Source: a virus
Length of the DNA: 43,355 nt
Strand: one strand, 5' to 3'
Virus record (IMG/VR): IMGVR_UViG_3300046817_000744
Span: 1 to 43,355 of that record
Below, piece by piece: positions 29,766 to 37,545 of this stretch (its first letter is position 1; each line of letters begins with the position of its first letter). The translations under genes and the position numbers were made by a program. The notes beneath the pieces are model-generated. The model did no database searches and was not told the DNA's origin. It was given only the letters and a program-made list of their open reading frames with translations.

Positions 29766-30217
29766 GCTTTTCCTATACGCTCATTCCGAACGTTCCAGCT
29801 TCGGTCGATCCGCTTGTGCTTGCACAGAACGCGGCGGAGTCGATTGCGCTTAAGGCGAAAAAAGACTGGAAATTCGATTTCGAGCTTAACGACATCGTGA
29901 CTCCGCGCGTGCTCATATCCGGAGCCGATGCGATCGTGCAACGGGTTGCGTTCCGTTGGAGGTTCTTTCTGGGCGAGTGGTTCTTGGATCAACGGCTCGG
30001 AGTGCCTTGGTACCAAAGGATCCTCAAGAAAGGCGCGGACCTTCGGGATGTGCGCCAGCTCTTGATCAACGTCGCGCTCCAGGTTCCGGGCGTGAAGTCC
30101 GTCAACAACTTTACGATCGCGCTGAACCGGAGCACGCGGAGGCTATCGATCACTAACTTCGTGATCGTTCTTTCGGATGGATCTTTCGCCCGGTTGGAGG
30201 CACCGTTCATCCTATGA
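29762..30217 (+). CDS. Baseplate wedge protein, gpW/gp25-like
   Basis: A 151-aa protein. The middle and end show the gp25-like pattern: VAFRWRFFLGEWFLDQRLGVPWYQRIL near 65-92, then helical DLRDVRQLLINVALQVPGVKSV and a C-terminal beta pair. These proteins contact the sheath and start sheath assembly. It lies, as usual, just before the J-like gene and overlaps it as ATGA. Confidence 0.87.
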   Translation: MSFSYTLIPNVPASVDPLVLAQNAAESIALKAKKDWKFDFELNDIVTPRVLISGADAIVQRVAFRWRFFLGEWFLDQRLGVPWYQRILKKGADLRDVRQLLINVALQVPGVKSVNNFTIALNRSTRRLSITNFVIVLSDGSFARLEAPFIL

Positions 30218-31437
30218 TCACGATCGACGCATCCGGGATCACGATCCCAACGCAAGCGGAGATCGCGGCGGACATCGGAACCGATCTTCAAGGCACCGTC
30301 GATCCGCTGATCAGTGTCGATCCTGATTCTCTGGACGGTCAAGACGTAGGAATCGTTTCGTCCGATCTTCGGGAGTTGTGCGAAGTAGTCCAATCGCTCG
30401 TCAACGCATTGGACCCGGACAAGGCAGAAGACGAGCGGCAGGACGTTGTGTGCTCGCTCACGGGCACCCGGCGTAACATCGCCACTCCGTCCTACCTGAA
30501 GGGTTCGCGCGCAGCATCCGCTACGTTGCAAGCCGGTAAAACACTCCCAGCCGGATCGTTGGCCTCCGTGTTCGGAGATCCGTCAATCATTTTCCGGACG
30601 ATGGCCGACGTCACCAACTCCGGAGGGAGTCCGGCAACGCTCCCGGTTGACATGGTCTGCACCACGACCGGACCCGTAACGGTCAATCCCGGGACGCTTA
30701 CGGTTCGCATTTCGTCCGTATCCGGCTGGACCGCGATCACGAACACGCAAGCGGCGGCACTCGGTGCAAACGTGGAAGGAAACGAGGATCTCAGGATTCG
30801 CAGGGAAAGCGAACTGCAAGCGTCTGGTACCTCCACGTTTGAAGCGCTGCGCGGCCGTTTGCTCGCCTTCCAAGATTCGAGCGGCAATCAACCGATCCTT
30901 GACGCGTTCATCATCAACAATACCGCGGCAACGCCGGCAAACGGCCTCCCGCCCAAATCCTTCGAGGTTGTGATTTGGGATGGTCCGTCGATGCTTGCGC
31001 AGAACGCGGACGTTGCCGGCGTGATTTTCGGATCTGATCCGCTGGGCATCGGTCCGGTAGGAGCGATCCCGAACACGGTGATCGACTCCCAAGGCAACGC
31101 GCAATCGATCCCGTTCACCCGGGTTACCATCCGAACGATCTCGATTCGCGTCACGTTCAACTACGATGCAAAAACATACGTGGGCGACATAGCGCACAAG
31201 GCCACTCTCGCGAACCGCCTAAACGATCCGATCCTTGGACAGAAAACGGCCAAAGGCGTTCCGTGGAGCGTTTACTCCGCCGTCTCTCAGGGCGTGACCG
31301 GCGTGGAGAAAATCGAGAATTTCGAGCTGATGATCAACGGCGGATCATTCGCCAGCTTCACAGACATTGCGATAGCGCTCCGGGAGATTGCGCAGACTGA
31401 TCCAACGGACATCACGCTTATCGGGACGCCAGCATGA
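30214..31437 (+). CDS. Baseplate J-like protein
   Basis: A 407-aa wedge protein with the J family layout: ITIPTQAEIAADI near the N-terminus, a LDPDKAEDERQDVVCSLTGTRR helix, a domain with VPVDMVCTTTGPVTVN-type strands, and the highly typical NVEGNEDLRIRRESEL near 185-200. The C-terminal IRVTFNYD and KGVPWSVYSAVSQGVTGVEKIENF segments also fit. It forms the baseplate wedges together with the gp25-like and DUF2612 proteins. Confidence 0.9.
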   Translation: MITIDASGITIPTQAEIAADIGTDLQGTVDPLISVDPDSLDGQDVGIVSSDLRELCEVVQSLVNALDPDKAEDERQDVVCSLTGTRRNIATPSYLKGSRAASATLQAGKTLPAGSLASVFGDPSIIFRTMADVTNSGGSPATLPVDMVCTTTGPVTVNPGTLTVRISSVSGWTAITNTQAAALGANVEGNEDLRIRRESELQASGTSTFEALRGRLLAFQDSSGNQPILDAFIINNTAATPANGLPPKSFEVVIWDGPSMLAQNADVAGVIFGSDPLGIGPVGAIPNTVIDSQGNAQSIPFTRVTIRTISIRVTFNYDAKTYVGDIAHKATLANRLNDPILGQKTAKGVPWSVYSAVSQGVTGVEKIENFELMINGGSFASFTDIAIALREIAQTDPTDITLIGTPA

Positions 31438-31829
31438 CGGAAATGCTCCACTATGCGTTGGTTGGGCTTGGATACCTCGGTTCTATTGCCGTGGTTATCG
31501 TGACTCTTACGTGGGGGCTACGCGGCCGGCTGGACGGCCTCTCCACGGAAATCAAGCTCGGTCAAATCACGACCAAGGCCAGCGTTGATGCCGTGATGTC
31601 CGAAACCAAGCTCCAAACCGTCATGATCAAAAACGTGGCGGATAACGTGAGCCGGCTCGAATCCGACCACAAGGAGCACGAGAAAAAGGACGATGTCCGA
31701 TTCTCTGCACTTGCCGAGGTTCACACGAAACAGGCTGTTCAGGAAAAGCAAATCCAGCTCCTAGAACAGCGGCGGCCGGGGTATACTCCTCCGCCGTTCA
31801 AATCGCCCATAGGAGGGCAAAGAACATGA
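31434..31829 (+). CDS. Single-span membrane protein with coiled coil (possible lysis or spanin-like role)
   Basis: A 131-aa protein coupled by ATGA. One membrane segment near residues 6-28 (YALVGLGYLGSIAVVIVTLTWGL) is followed by a long charged helical region likely to form a coiled coil (NVSRLESDHKEHEKKDDVRF; KQAVQEKQIQLLEQRR) and a Pro-rich end. The topology is that of an inner-membrane spanin or a holin-associated protein. Its position in the middle of the baseplate genes, with another membrane gene after it, suggests a lysis cluster. Function is inferred from topology only. Confidence 0.7.
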   Translation: MTEMLHYALVGLGYLGSIAVVIVTLTWGLRGRLDGLSTEIKLGQITTKASVDAVMSETKLQTVMIKNVADNVSRLESDHKEHEKKDDVRFSALAEVHTKQAVQEKQIQLLEQRRPGYTPPPFKSPIGGQRT

Positions 31830-32344
31830 AAGCTGCAATTCTCGCCTTTTACAACTCCCCATTTTTCTTGTACCTTTTCCCGATCCTCGTGTGGCCAGCG
31901 ATCACGGCCGTTGTGTCGCTCTTTCACAGCAAGATCGAACCGCGCTTTCCCCGGTTCGTGGCGTTCCTGAAAGCCTCCGGGCTTTCGCTCCCAGGTGTGT
32001 GGGCCGTGCTTCGTTCCCTTTTCGTGAGGCTCCCGGAGCTTCCCGTGAAGGTTGCCGGTGTGTTCCTGCTCTTCTTCCTGCCGGTCGTGGTCATCGCCTG
32101 CAACGGTTGCGGGGCAACAGGCATTTCGCCGCAAACGGGCATCGCGATCGGTGAGGATCTCGGGCAAGTCACCTGCACGATCTTGGAAGGTATCCCGCAA
32201 ACGGACGTCACGGCCGTGCAACTGATCTGCTCGCAATTGCCGAAACACGGAACGAAAGGAACCGTCAAAACGTTCCGAATGACTGTCACGAAAGCACAAG
32301 CCGACGCGCTCACGGCTCCCGCTCCGGGCAAGGTTAGCCCGTGA
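31826..32344 (+). CDS. Two-span membrane protein with embedded lipoprotein signal
   Basis: A 172-aa protein. Segment one (about 11-33, SPFFLYLFPILVWPAITAVVSLF) and segment two (about 74-91) are hydrophobic. The second starts at an in-frame GTG (32045) with GGAG six bases upstream and reads VKVAGVFLLFFLPVVVIAC, a complete lipoprotein signal with lipobox VIAC. So the same gene may give a long membrane protein (holin-like) and a 99-aa lipoprotein (outer-membrane spanin-like). The mature part NGCGATGISPQTG is soluble. It is coupled to its neighbours on both sides. Confidence 0.7.
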   Translation: MKAAILAFYNSPFFLYLFPILVWPAITAVVSLFHSKIEPRFPRFVAFLKASGLSLPGVWAVLRSLFVRLPELPVKVAGVFLLFFLPVVVIACNGCGATGISPQTGIAIGEDLGQVTCTILEGIPQTDVTAVQLICSQLPKHGTKGTVKTFRMTVTKAQADALTAPAPGKVSP

Positions 32345-33060
32345 AGTGCACTGAAATTGCTTTCGTGAACGAGGATCCGGACGTCAAGGATCAAGACGTC
32401 AAGGACTACGCGGAGGCGTGCGGGTTGCAGCTCAAGTTGCACGTGGCTCCGGAGTACGATCGTACGGCCGTACCAGTGAAATTCTACGCCTCGCGCGCGG
32501 AGGTTCCGGCAACGTCTGCGCTCTTGCCGTTCCTTCCGCAAAGCGCGATGGACGATCCGAACGCCATCGCCTACCACACGAGCAAGGACGATCGGATCAT
32601 GGGCATCGTGTGCGCCGCGTTGGCCGTCGCAAACGGGATGGATCCGGGCGTCGCTGCGTCCCATGAAGTGTGCGAGCTGTTCAAGGATCCGTGCTGCAAC
32701 GCCACAACGTGGAGCGCGGACGGTCGAGGCTTGGACGATGAAATCTGCGATGGCGTCCAGGATGGGACCTATCCGATCACGATCGGATCGGGCCGCGTGA
32801 TGAACGTCTCCAATTTCGTGACCGGTGCATGGCACGATCCGCAAGACGCCCAGGGCCCGTACGATTTCAACGGCACGCTCACGGCTCCGCACTCCAAAAC
32901 GCCCGGAGGGTATTTGGACTATGTGGACGGCAAAGGCCAGCGCCAGCAAGAAGGCATGATGCCGGCTTGGCGCAAACGCGTCTCCGTTCGACATTTCAAA
33001 AAAGACAAGCGACGCACGGGCCACATGCGCGCAACAGTTCCGGACGGACCCGGAGCGTAG
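32341..33060 (+). CDS. Putative zinc metallopeptidase-like protein
   Basis: A 239-aa protein from a GTG overlapping the previous TGA. It contains AASHEVCELFKDP (His108, Glu109, Glu112) and, 22 residues later, DDEICDGVQDGTYPI, then VMNVSNFVTGAWHDP and YDFNGTL. The H-E-x2-E motif followed by an E-x-CD motif and a (S/N)xFV strand is a pattern I recall from uncharacterised phage and bacterial proteins that look like zincins. The usual HExxH is not present. It could be a virion or lysis peptidase. The C-terminus is basic. Confidence 0.65.
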   Translation: MKCTEIAFVNEDPDVKDQDVKDYAEACGLQLKLHVAPEYDRTAVPVKFYASRAEVPATSALLPFLPQSAMDDPNAIAYHTSKDDRIMGIVCAALAVANGMDPGVAASHEVCELFKDPCCNATTWSADGRGLDDEICDGVQDGTYPITIGSGRVMNVSNFVTGAWHDPQDAQGPYDFNGTLTAPHSKTPGGYLDYVDGKGQRQQEGMMPAWRKRVSVRHFKKDKRRTGHMRATVPDGPGA

Positions 33061-33069
33061 GAGCACCAA

Positions 33070-33672
33070 ATGCCCATTCCGCAAACGATCGACCACCACA
33101 CGGACCTTGTGCTTTCGTACAAGGACGTTGGTGCGCAGCTCCAACCGATGAGGTTTGGAGAGCTGATCTGTCCACAAGGACCAATCGGGACGATCGATTT
33201 CTTTTGCGGAGTCGACCCCAGGGGAGGACCGCGGAGCACGTGTGGGCTCGCCTCCCTTGGTTGGCTTTCGATGATCCTCCGGCGCATGAACGCGGACGGG
33301 AATCTCTCGGATCCGATCACGGATGAGCGTTGGGAAAACCGCTTGGTTGACCGCGCGCAAGCGGATGACGCCTACTTCACGGGAGGTTCCGGGCGGCCCA
33401 TTACCCGGGCTTGCATCGTCTACATGCTCAATTCCACGGGTCAGCACTGGACGTCCACGACAACGGACCCGGACGCGCAAGGCGTGACCAAGTGCATGGC
33501 CGGAGGCCATGTGGACGAAAAAGGCTACCAGGTTGTCCGGGAAGAAGAGCGGATCTTTCATGGCGTTTCGCGGGAACAGCACTCCGGGAAACCGATCGTC
33601 TACTTCATTGACTGCGGCATTATCATTGCCAAGGCGTGTGCCGCGCTGAACCTCACCTCCGACCCAACCTAG
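33070..33672 (+). CDS. Hypothetical protein, possible cysteine hydrolase
   Basis: A 200-aa protein with no family I can name. It contains GGPRSTCGLASLGWLSMIL around Cys58, where a Cys opens a helix as in NlpC/CHAP-type enzymes. Later segments are CMAGGHVDEKGYQVVREE and VYFIDCGIIIAKAC. It lies between the metallopeptidase-like gene and the DUF2612 gene, where an endolysin could be expected, and no other endolysin is visible in the genome. That context makes it a candidate cell-wall enzyme, but the motif alone is weak evidence. Confidence 0.62.
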   Translation: MPIPQTIDHHTDLVLSYKDVGAQLQPMRFGELICPQGPIGTIDFFCGVDPRGGPRSTCGLASLGWLSMILRRMNADGNLSDPITDERWENRLVDRAQADDAYFTGGSGRPITRACIVYMLNSTGQHWTSTTTDPDAQGVTKCMAGGHVDEKGYQVVREEERIFHGVSREQHSGKPIVYFIDCGIIIAKACAALNLTSDPT

Positions 33673-33676
33673 AACG

Positions 33677-34294
33677 ATGCCCGTTCTCCGCTCCACGGAC
33701 CACGTAGCGCGCGCCACACGCCGCGCACTGTCGCAATTCCAAGGATCTCCGAAGGTTCTTGGAATTCTCGCGGCCAAGGTCCGGAAATCCCAAGAGCTAG
33801 AAAACGACATCTGGAAGATCACGGACGCAATCTCGATCGACTCTCCCTATGATTTCATTCTAGACATCATCGGGAAGATCGTCGGTCGTGGGCGAAATGA
33901 GCTTTCAAATCAGCTCTATCGCCTCGCCATCCGTGCGCAGATCCGGATCAACCGTTCGTCCGGTATCGTGGAGGATTTCAACGCGGTTGGCCAACTTGCG
34001 GCGAACGATCCCACGGTCGTGATCATCTGTTCGCCGATCGGAACCGCGGCCGGTCAAGTGGAGATGTACGGCCTCCCGCCAGGCGGAGGCGCTGTCATGT
34101 GGGACAGCTTCCGTCAAATGCCCGTACTGGGCGTTTCGCTGAATTTCGTTTATGGTGAGTGGCCTGCTTCTCAAGACTGGATCGGTAGCCTGGATCCAAC
34201 CGGAGATTATGGGACTCCGGACATGGTGAACGGAGACGGTTGGAGCGGAGACGATACATTTGGAGGCTATGCCTCCGCGGAGTTTACCGAATGA
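33677..34294 (+). CDS. Baseplate/tail protein, DUF2612 (gpI-like)
   Basis: A 205-aa protein with the DUF2612 pattern: IDSPYDFILDIIGKIVGRGRN near 55-75, SNQLYRLAIRAQIRINRSSGIVEDF near 76-100, then a beta part with VIICSPIGTAAGQVEMYGLPPGGG. The family corresponds to the P2 gpI position, linking wedges to tail fibres. It is followed directly, by ATGA overlap, by the fibre gene. Its separation from the J-like gene by four lysis-like genes is unusual. Confidence 0.85.
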   Translation: MPVLRSTDHVARATRRALSQFQGSPKVLGILAAKVRKSQELENDIWKITDAISIDSPYDFILDIIGKIVGRGRNELSNQLYRLAIRAQIRINRSSGIVEDFNAVGQLAANDPTVVIICSPIGTAAGQVEMYGLPPGGGAVMWDSFRQMPVLGVSLNFVYGEWPASQDWIGSLDPTGDYGTPDMVNGDGWSGDDTFGGYASAEFTE

Positions 34295-35592
34295 GACCCG
34301 GAAGCCTTCTCCCTTGGTTGTTTGCCAGCGTCACGAACTACACTGATCCTACTCCGCCCGCTCCCATTCCCTCGCCTCCGGGTTGGAACGGACAGCCGAG
34401 CAAGGTTCCTCTGACGTTCGGTGCCTTCACGCAAGGATGGCTCCCGGGCCGTCGTCGGGCCATCGATCGGGAGAATTGGTTGCTGAACCTGATCGGCAAG
34501 TGGATCCAAGGGCACGACGCGTACGAAGTGCAAAACTTCGAAACGCCCGGAGTCTCTGCCAAGACATCCAACAACCACCTAGAGAAGCTAGTGCTCGTCT
34601 CTAGTACGCCAACGGTCAACGGCTCTACGCCGGCTGAGGGTAGGTTTTGGTTGTTTGGCTTTGCGTCAACCGGAAATGACGTGTGGGTCAGCAATTCCGG
34701 GCAACGTTGGGTCCTCGAAACAACCTTTTCCCTTTCCGGTCAACGAGGAACGGACGCGGACACGGACGGAACCGGCGCACACATTCTCGTGACCACGCAC
34801 GGAGGCGTGGATATGCAAACGAGAATTTCCGGAGTGTGGGGTACTCTCATGGCAACCGGCATGGATCACACGTTTTGCGTGACCTACTCTCCGGCATACT
34901 CCGCGTTCTATTGCGGCGCGGAGGCCGGTGCGGGAGTTACCCCGAAGATCGGCAAGGTCAACCAAGCGCTCACGACGTTTACCGCGATTGCCATCACGAA
35001 AGGCACCGGATACCCGGCAGGTTCGACCGACGAAAACGGAGTACAAGCAATCGCTTGCAACATCGTCAAGTCTGGAGGCGCAAGCGTAGGCACCGGAAAC
35101 CTGATCGTCGCGGCGGCCGGCAACGCCACGGGTTCGCCGCAAGGCCTCGCGACGTGGCATAGTTCGGACGGAGCCACGTTCGCACTCGTGCAAATCGCGA
35201 CTGCGCAGAAGTGCATGGAGTTGTTTTGGGATGACTCCCAACAACTCTTCTACCTCGTGGCAGAGACTGGGCACCTTTTCAGCTCGCCAGACGGAGCAGT
35301 GTGGACGGACACCGGAACCGTGATCCAGATCGACACGAGCAAGCAACACACGTTTGCCGTGTACGGTTCGATCTGGACGGCCGTGCTCAACAATAACGTG
35401 ATGGCCTACAGCGTTGACCAAGGAGCGCACTGGACGACGGTCCCGCACCCTTTCACGTGTGATTCGAGCGAGCTGCCTACGGTCGTAGTCCAGCGCGTTG
35501 TGCAGGCTCGTGACGGACGCATGGCCGCACTCGGTCAAGCTTTGATCGACACCGGTGCGGCTTCGATCTCGTGGTCGGGCCGGGCTATCTAG
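34291..35592 (+). CDS. Tail fibre / receptor-binding protein, beta-propeller-like
   Basis: A 433-aa protein; the ATG at 34291 overlaps the previous TGA. The N-terminal 100 residues probably attach to the baseplate (FGAFTQGWLPGRRRAIDREN; LIGKWIQGHDAYEV). The rest is a chain of Trp/Gly/Thr-rich strands with repeated D-G-x-x-W motifs such as SPDGAVWTDTG and SVDQGAHWTTV, as in sialidase/BNR-type propellers. It is the last rightward gene and the best candidate for host recognition. No tail fibre chaperone follows. Confidence 0.8.
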   Translation: MRPGSLLPWLFASVTNYTDPTPPAPIPSPPGWNGQPSKVPLTFGAFTQGWLPGRRRAIDRENWLLNLIGKWIQGHDAYEVQNFETPGVSAKTSNNHLEKLVLVSSTPTVNGSTPAEGRFWLFGFASTGNDVWVSNSGQRWVLETTFSLSGQRGTDADTDGTGAHILVTTHGGVDMQTRISGVWGTLMATGMDHTFCVTYSPAYSAFYCGAEAGAGVTPKIGKVNQALTTFTAIAITKGTGYPAGSTDENGVQAIACNIVKSGGASVGTGNLIVAAAGNATGSPQGLATWHSSDGATFALVQIATAQKCMELFWDDSQQLFYLVAETGHLFSSPDGAVWTDTGTVIQIDTSKQHTFAVYGSIWTAVLNNNVMAYSVDQGAHWTTVPHPFTCDSSELPTVVVQRVVQARDGRMAALGQALIDTGAASISWSGRAI

Positions 35593-35842
35593 GACAGCAC
35601 AGCAGGGCCGCGTTGCAGGTACCGGCGAACGCTTGCCCGTTCACACGGTAGCGGCAATCTGGCGTAGCTCCGAAGGTTGCCGGATCGCATGTCGTGGGTG
35701 CGGCCGGTTCGAAGCACGAGGGAGCTACGACGCTTGCCGCTGGCGCGTCTTCTCCGCCGCCAGCTCCGGACGTGACATCCACGGAGCGGGAGCAAGCCAC
35801 GAGGGCAAGGAACGCAAAGCAGACGAGAAAAAGCTTGGTCAT
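35585..35842 (-). CDS. Small Cys-rich lipoprotein with its own promoter
   Basis: An 85-aa predicted lipoprotein: MTKLFLVCFAFLALVAC with lipobox LVAC (Cys17), a Gly/Ala/Pro-rich linker and a compact Cys-rich end (TTCDPATFGATPDCRYRVNG, then CNAALLCCPR). GGAGG at 35850-35854 supports the ATG at 35842. Its stop overlaps the convergent fibre gene by 8 bp. It has its own consensus promoter, while its neighbours do not. Lone lipoproteins beside fibre genes often block superinfection by masking the receptor; that role is inference. Confidence 0.8.
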   Translation of the reverse strand: MTKLFLVCFAFLALVACSRSVDVTSGAGGGEDAPAASVVAPSCFEPAAPTTCDPATFGATPDCRYRVNGQAFAGTCNAALLCCPR

Positions 35843-35861
35843 GGGAGAACCTCCAAAGACC

Positions 35862-35890
35862 AAGCTAGTGACACTGGTGTCACGTGTCAA
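35862..35890 (-). promoter_or_regulatory. Promoter with palindromic operator for the lipoprotein gene
   Basis: On the minus strand TTGACA (35885-35890) and TAGCTT (35862-35867) are 17 bases apart. The spacer contains the palindrome TGACAC-CA-GTGTCA. The predicted transcript starts about 13 bases before the lipoprotein ATG. A repressor bound to the palindrome would cover the spacer and block polymerase. Confidence 0.75.
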
Positions 35891-36279
35891 GTCTTCGGAG
35901 GTTGGATCACCCATGGCAGTGTCTGGACGTGTTCAGAGCTTTTCCGCAAGTACGCAAAGGCCGGGAGAGAACGCCACTCGATCCGGCGTTGGTGCTTGAC
36001 GGCGTGCGCATACCCTTCCGCCATGCCTCCGGAGACTCCGAGATCGAAGTACATGGCCGTGACGTGCCCGGCTTGCGCCCAGGCCAACCCGGCTTCGATC
36101 CCGATCCTCCGTTCGCCCGGCTTCGCGTCGTTCAAACAAGACGCGTAGAGCAAATGAGAAGCAAAGGGAGCCTCTCCGCGGCGGAGAGAATCGATCATGC
36201 ATTCCCGAAGATAACGCTTATTGAATTCGATCCCGGGAGCGAATGGCGATTCAATGACCACGAGCAGAGGCTTGGACAC
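35887..36279 (-). CDS. DUF7768-like protein (deoxyribosyltransferase-type fold)
   Basis: A 130-aa protein. LLVVIESPFAPGIEFNKRYLRECM, then LRRGEAPFASHLLYASCLND, GIEAGLAWAQAGHVTAMYFDLGVSGGMAEGY and a final RRIEWRSL strand match the Rossmann-like DUF7768 / nucleoside 2-deoxyribosyltransferase-like pattern. Such phage proteins probably act on nucleotides, but the reaction is not established. The GTG at 36279 is preferred because AAGGAG lies eight bases upstream. It overlaps the methyltransferase gene by 29 bp. Confidence 0.78.
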   Translation of the reverse strand: MSKPLLVVIESPFAPGIEFNKRYLRECMIDSLRRGEAPFASHLLYASCLNDAKPGERRIGIEAGLAWAQAGHVTAMYFDLGVSGGMAEGYAHAVKHQRRIEWRSLPAFAYLRKSSEHVQTLPWVIQPPKT

Positions 36280-37069
36280 GTACGCACTCCTTATCGGTTG
36301 CTCTCGCATCATAGCGACGTTTGACGTTGGGCCGGGAGAGATCCTCATCCGTCGCTTGTGCCTTTGCCGTGAGGTAGCGCTCCACGTGCTCCCGCTCCAA
36401 TTCCGAGAGAGGAGAACGGAGGCGCTCCTGACCGAACGCGGCCCACGTTTCGGACAGCTCCAACCCGAGGAAGTTGCGGCCTAGTAGTTGGCAAGCGCGG
36501 CCCGTAGTTCCGGCTCCGGCCGTGAAATCGATCACCCATTCGCCCGGTTCGGAAAACCACGAAACGAGATCGAGCATTTGATCGAGCGGCTTTTGCGTCT
36601 TGTGCTTTCCCTCTCCGCGCATGGCCGTATGGTTCAAGGAGACAAGGCCTCCGGAACCGTTCCAACGCTTCCTGGTTTTTGGGTGAAAGCACAGAACCAC
36701 TTCGAAGCCTTGAGGCGGCCGGTCTCCGGTCGTTTGCGGCATAGACCAGCGCACCCAAGGGAGCGTTCGAACGTAGCCAACGCCACGAGCTTGCATCGCA
36801 AGGCGGAGGATCCAGTCATTCTCAACGTCGGAATAGAGGAGAGTCCAGCGCTTGATCCCGCGGAGCAGGTTGCACGCTGCGATGCGTGTCTCCCGATCTA
36901 GGTAGGAGAATTCCAGATCGCGGTTTCTCCACGTGCCCTTGTCCACGGACGTGGCCGATTTGTGAACGTGCTCCGAGTAGGGGAGATCGCAGATCGCAAC
37001 GTCGAACCGGGAGACGATCTCCGGCGAAAGGTCTTTTAGGTTGCCTTGGAATATTTGAACGGATGTCAC
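36251..37069 (-). CDS. DNA methyltransferase (N4/N6 type, DLPY motif)
   Basis: A 272-aa enzyme from a GTG overlapping the upstream stop (GTGA). The catalytic motif IV is ICDLPYS at 26-32, with Leu in place of the usual first Pro of DPPY. KTQKP follows at 157-161, then the AdoMet-binding motif I DFTAGAGTTG at 181-190 and GLELSE. Motif IV before motif I makes it a beta-class (permuted) amino-methyltransferase. No partner restriction gene is present, so it is probably an orphan protecting phage DNA from host restriction. The target sequence is unknown. Confidence 0.87.
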   Translation of the reverse strand: MTSVQIFQGNLKDLSPEIVSRFDVAICDLPYSEHVHKSATSVDKGTWRNRDLEFSYLDRETRIAACNLLRGIKRWTLLYSDVENDWILRLAMQARGVGYVRTLPWVRWSMPQTTGDRPPQGFEVVLCFHPKTRKRWNGSGGLVSLNHTAMRGEGKHKTQKPLDQMLDLVSWFSEPGEWVIDFTAGAGTTGRACQLLGRNFLGLELSETWAAFGQERLRSPLSELEREHVERYLTAKAQATDEDLSRPNVKRRYDARATDKECVRVQASARGH

Positions 37070-37545
37070 GGCCGCACCTTGAACCGGCCAAGCACGGCCA
37101 TTCCGATCCCGATTGCATCGTACATATTGTGCAGGTAGCTCGGCGCGATCCGGGTTGCCGCATCGTGCACGGTTGCCCGCTCCGCATCCGTGAGCTTGCG
37201 GCGGACCTGCTCCCAGCATTGATCCTTGGAAAGTGAAGCCTTCCACGCGCGCGGTTCGATCTCCGCCACGTCATATCCGAAAGCCTCATACCAACCGGCT
37301 AGCTTCCCGGCATTCCAAGCAAGGGTCATCTTTGCCGTGAGTGGGATCGGTTTGCCGTTTGCTCCTTCCCGGCCGTCCGCTTGCGGCCGTTCAATAGCAA
37401 CGCGGTACCGGGATACTCCTTGCGTTCGTGCAGGCATGTAGCGCTCTTTCGTGATGCCACACTCTGCAAGAGACATGAAACCGGAATTAAACCAGAAAAG
37501 AGCAAACCCGGTCACGTTGCCCGGATCGATTGCTACTAACCCCAT
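37066..37545 (-). CDS. RuvC-like Holliday junction resolvase
   Basis: A 159-aa protein. The RNase H-fold catalytic acids are visible: Asp7 in MGLVAIDPGNVTGFAL, Glu52 in VAIERPQADG and Asp143 in NMYDAIGIG. PRAWKASLSKDQ near 98-109 is the segment before the third strand. Phage RuvC-like enzymes cut branched DNA made during replication before packaging. The ATG at 37545 begins exactly at the first strand; a longer frame upstream lies inside the polymerase gene. It overlaps the polymerase stop by 10 bp. Confidence 0.85.
   Translation of the reverse strand: MGLVAIDPGNVTGFALFWFNSGFMSLAECGITKERYMPARTQGVSRYRVAIERPQADGREGANGKPIPLTAKMTLAWNAGKLAGWYEAFGYDVAEIEPRAWKASLSKDQCWEQVRRKLTDAERATVHDAATRIAPSYLHNMYDAIGIGMAVLGRFKVRP

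Noticed and set aside
31924-33822. 632-codon frame on the minus strand
   Set aside because: It is opposite four tightly coupled plus-strand genes, is Arg/His-rich without motifs, and is long only because high GC content makes stop codons rare.
36251-37069. Restriction-modification system
   Set aside because: Only a methyltransferase is present; the neighbours are a resolvase and a DUF7768-like protein, neither a restriction enzyme.
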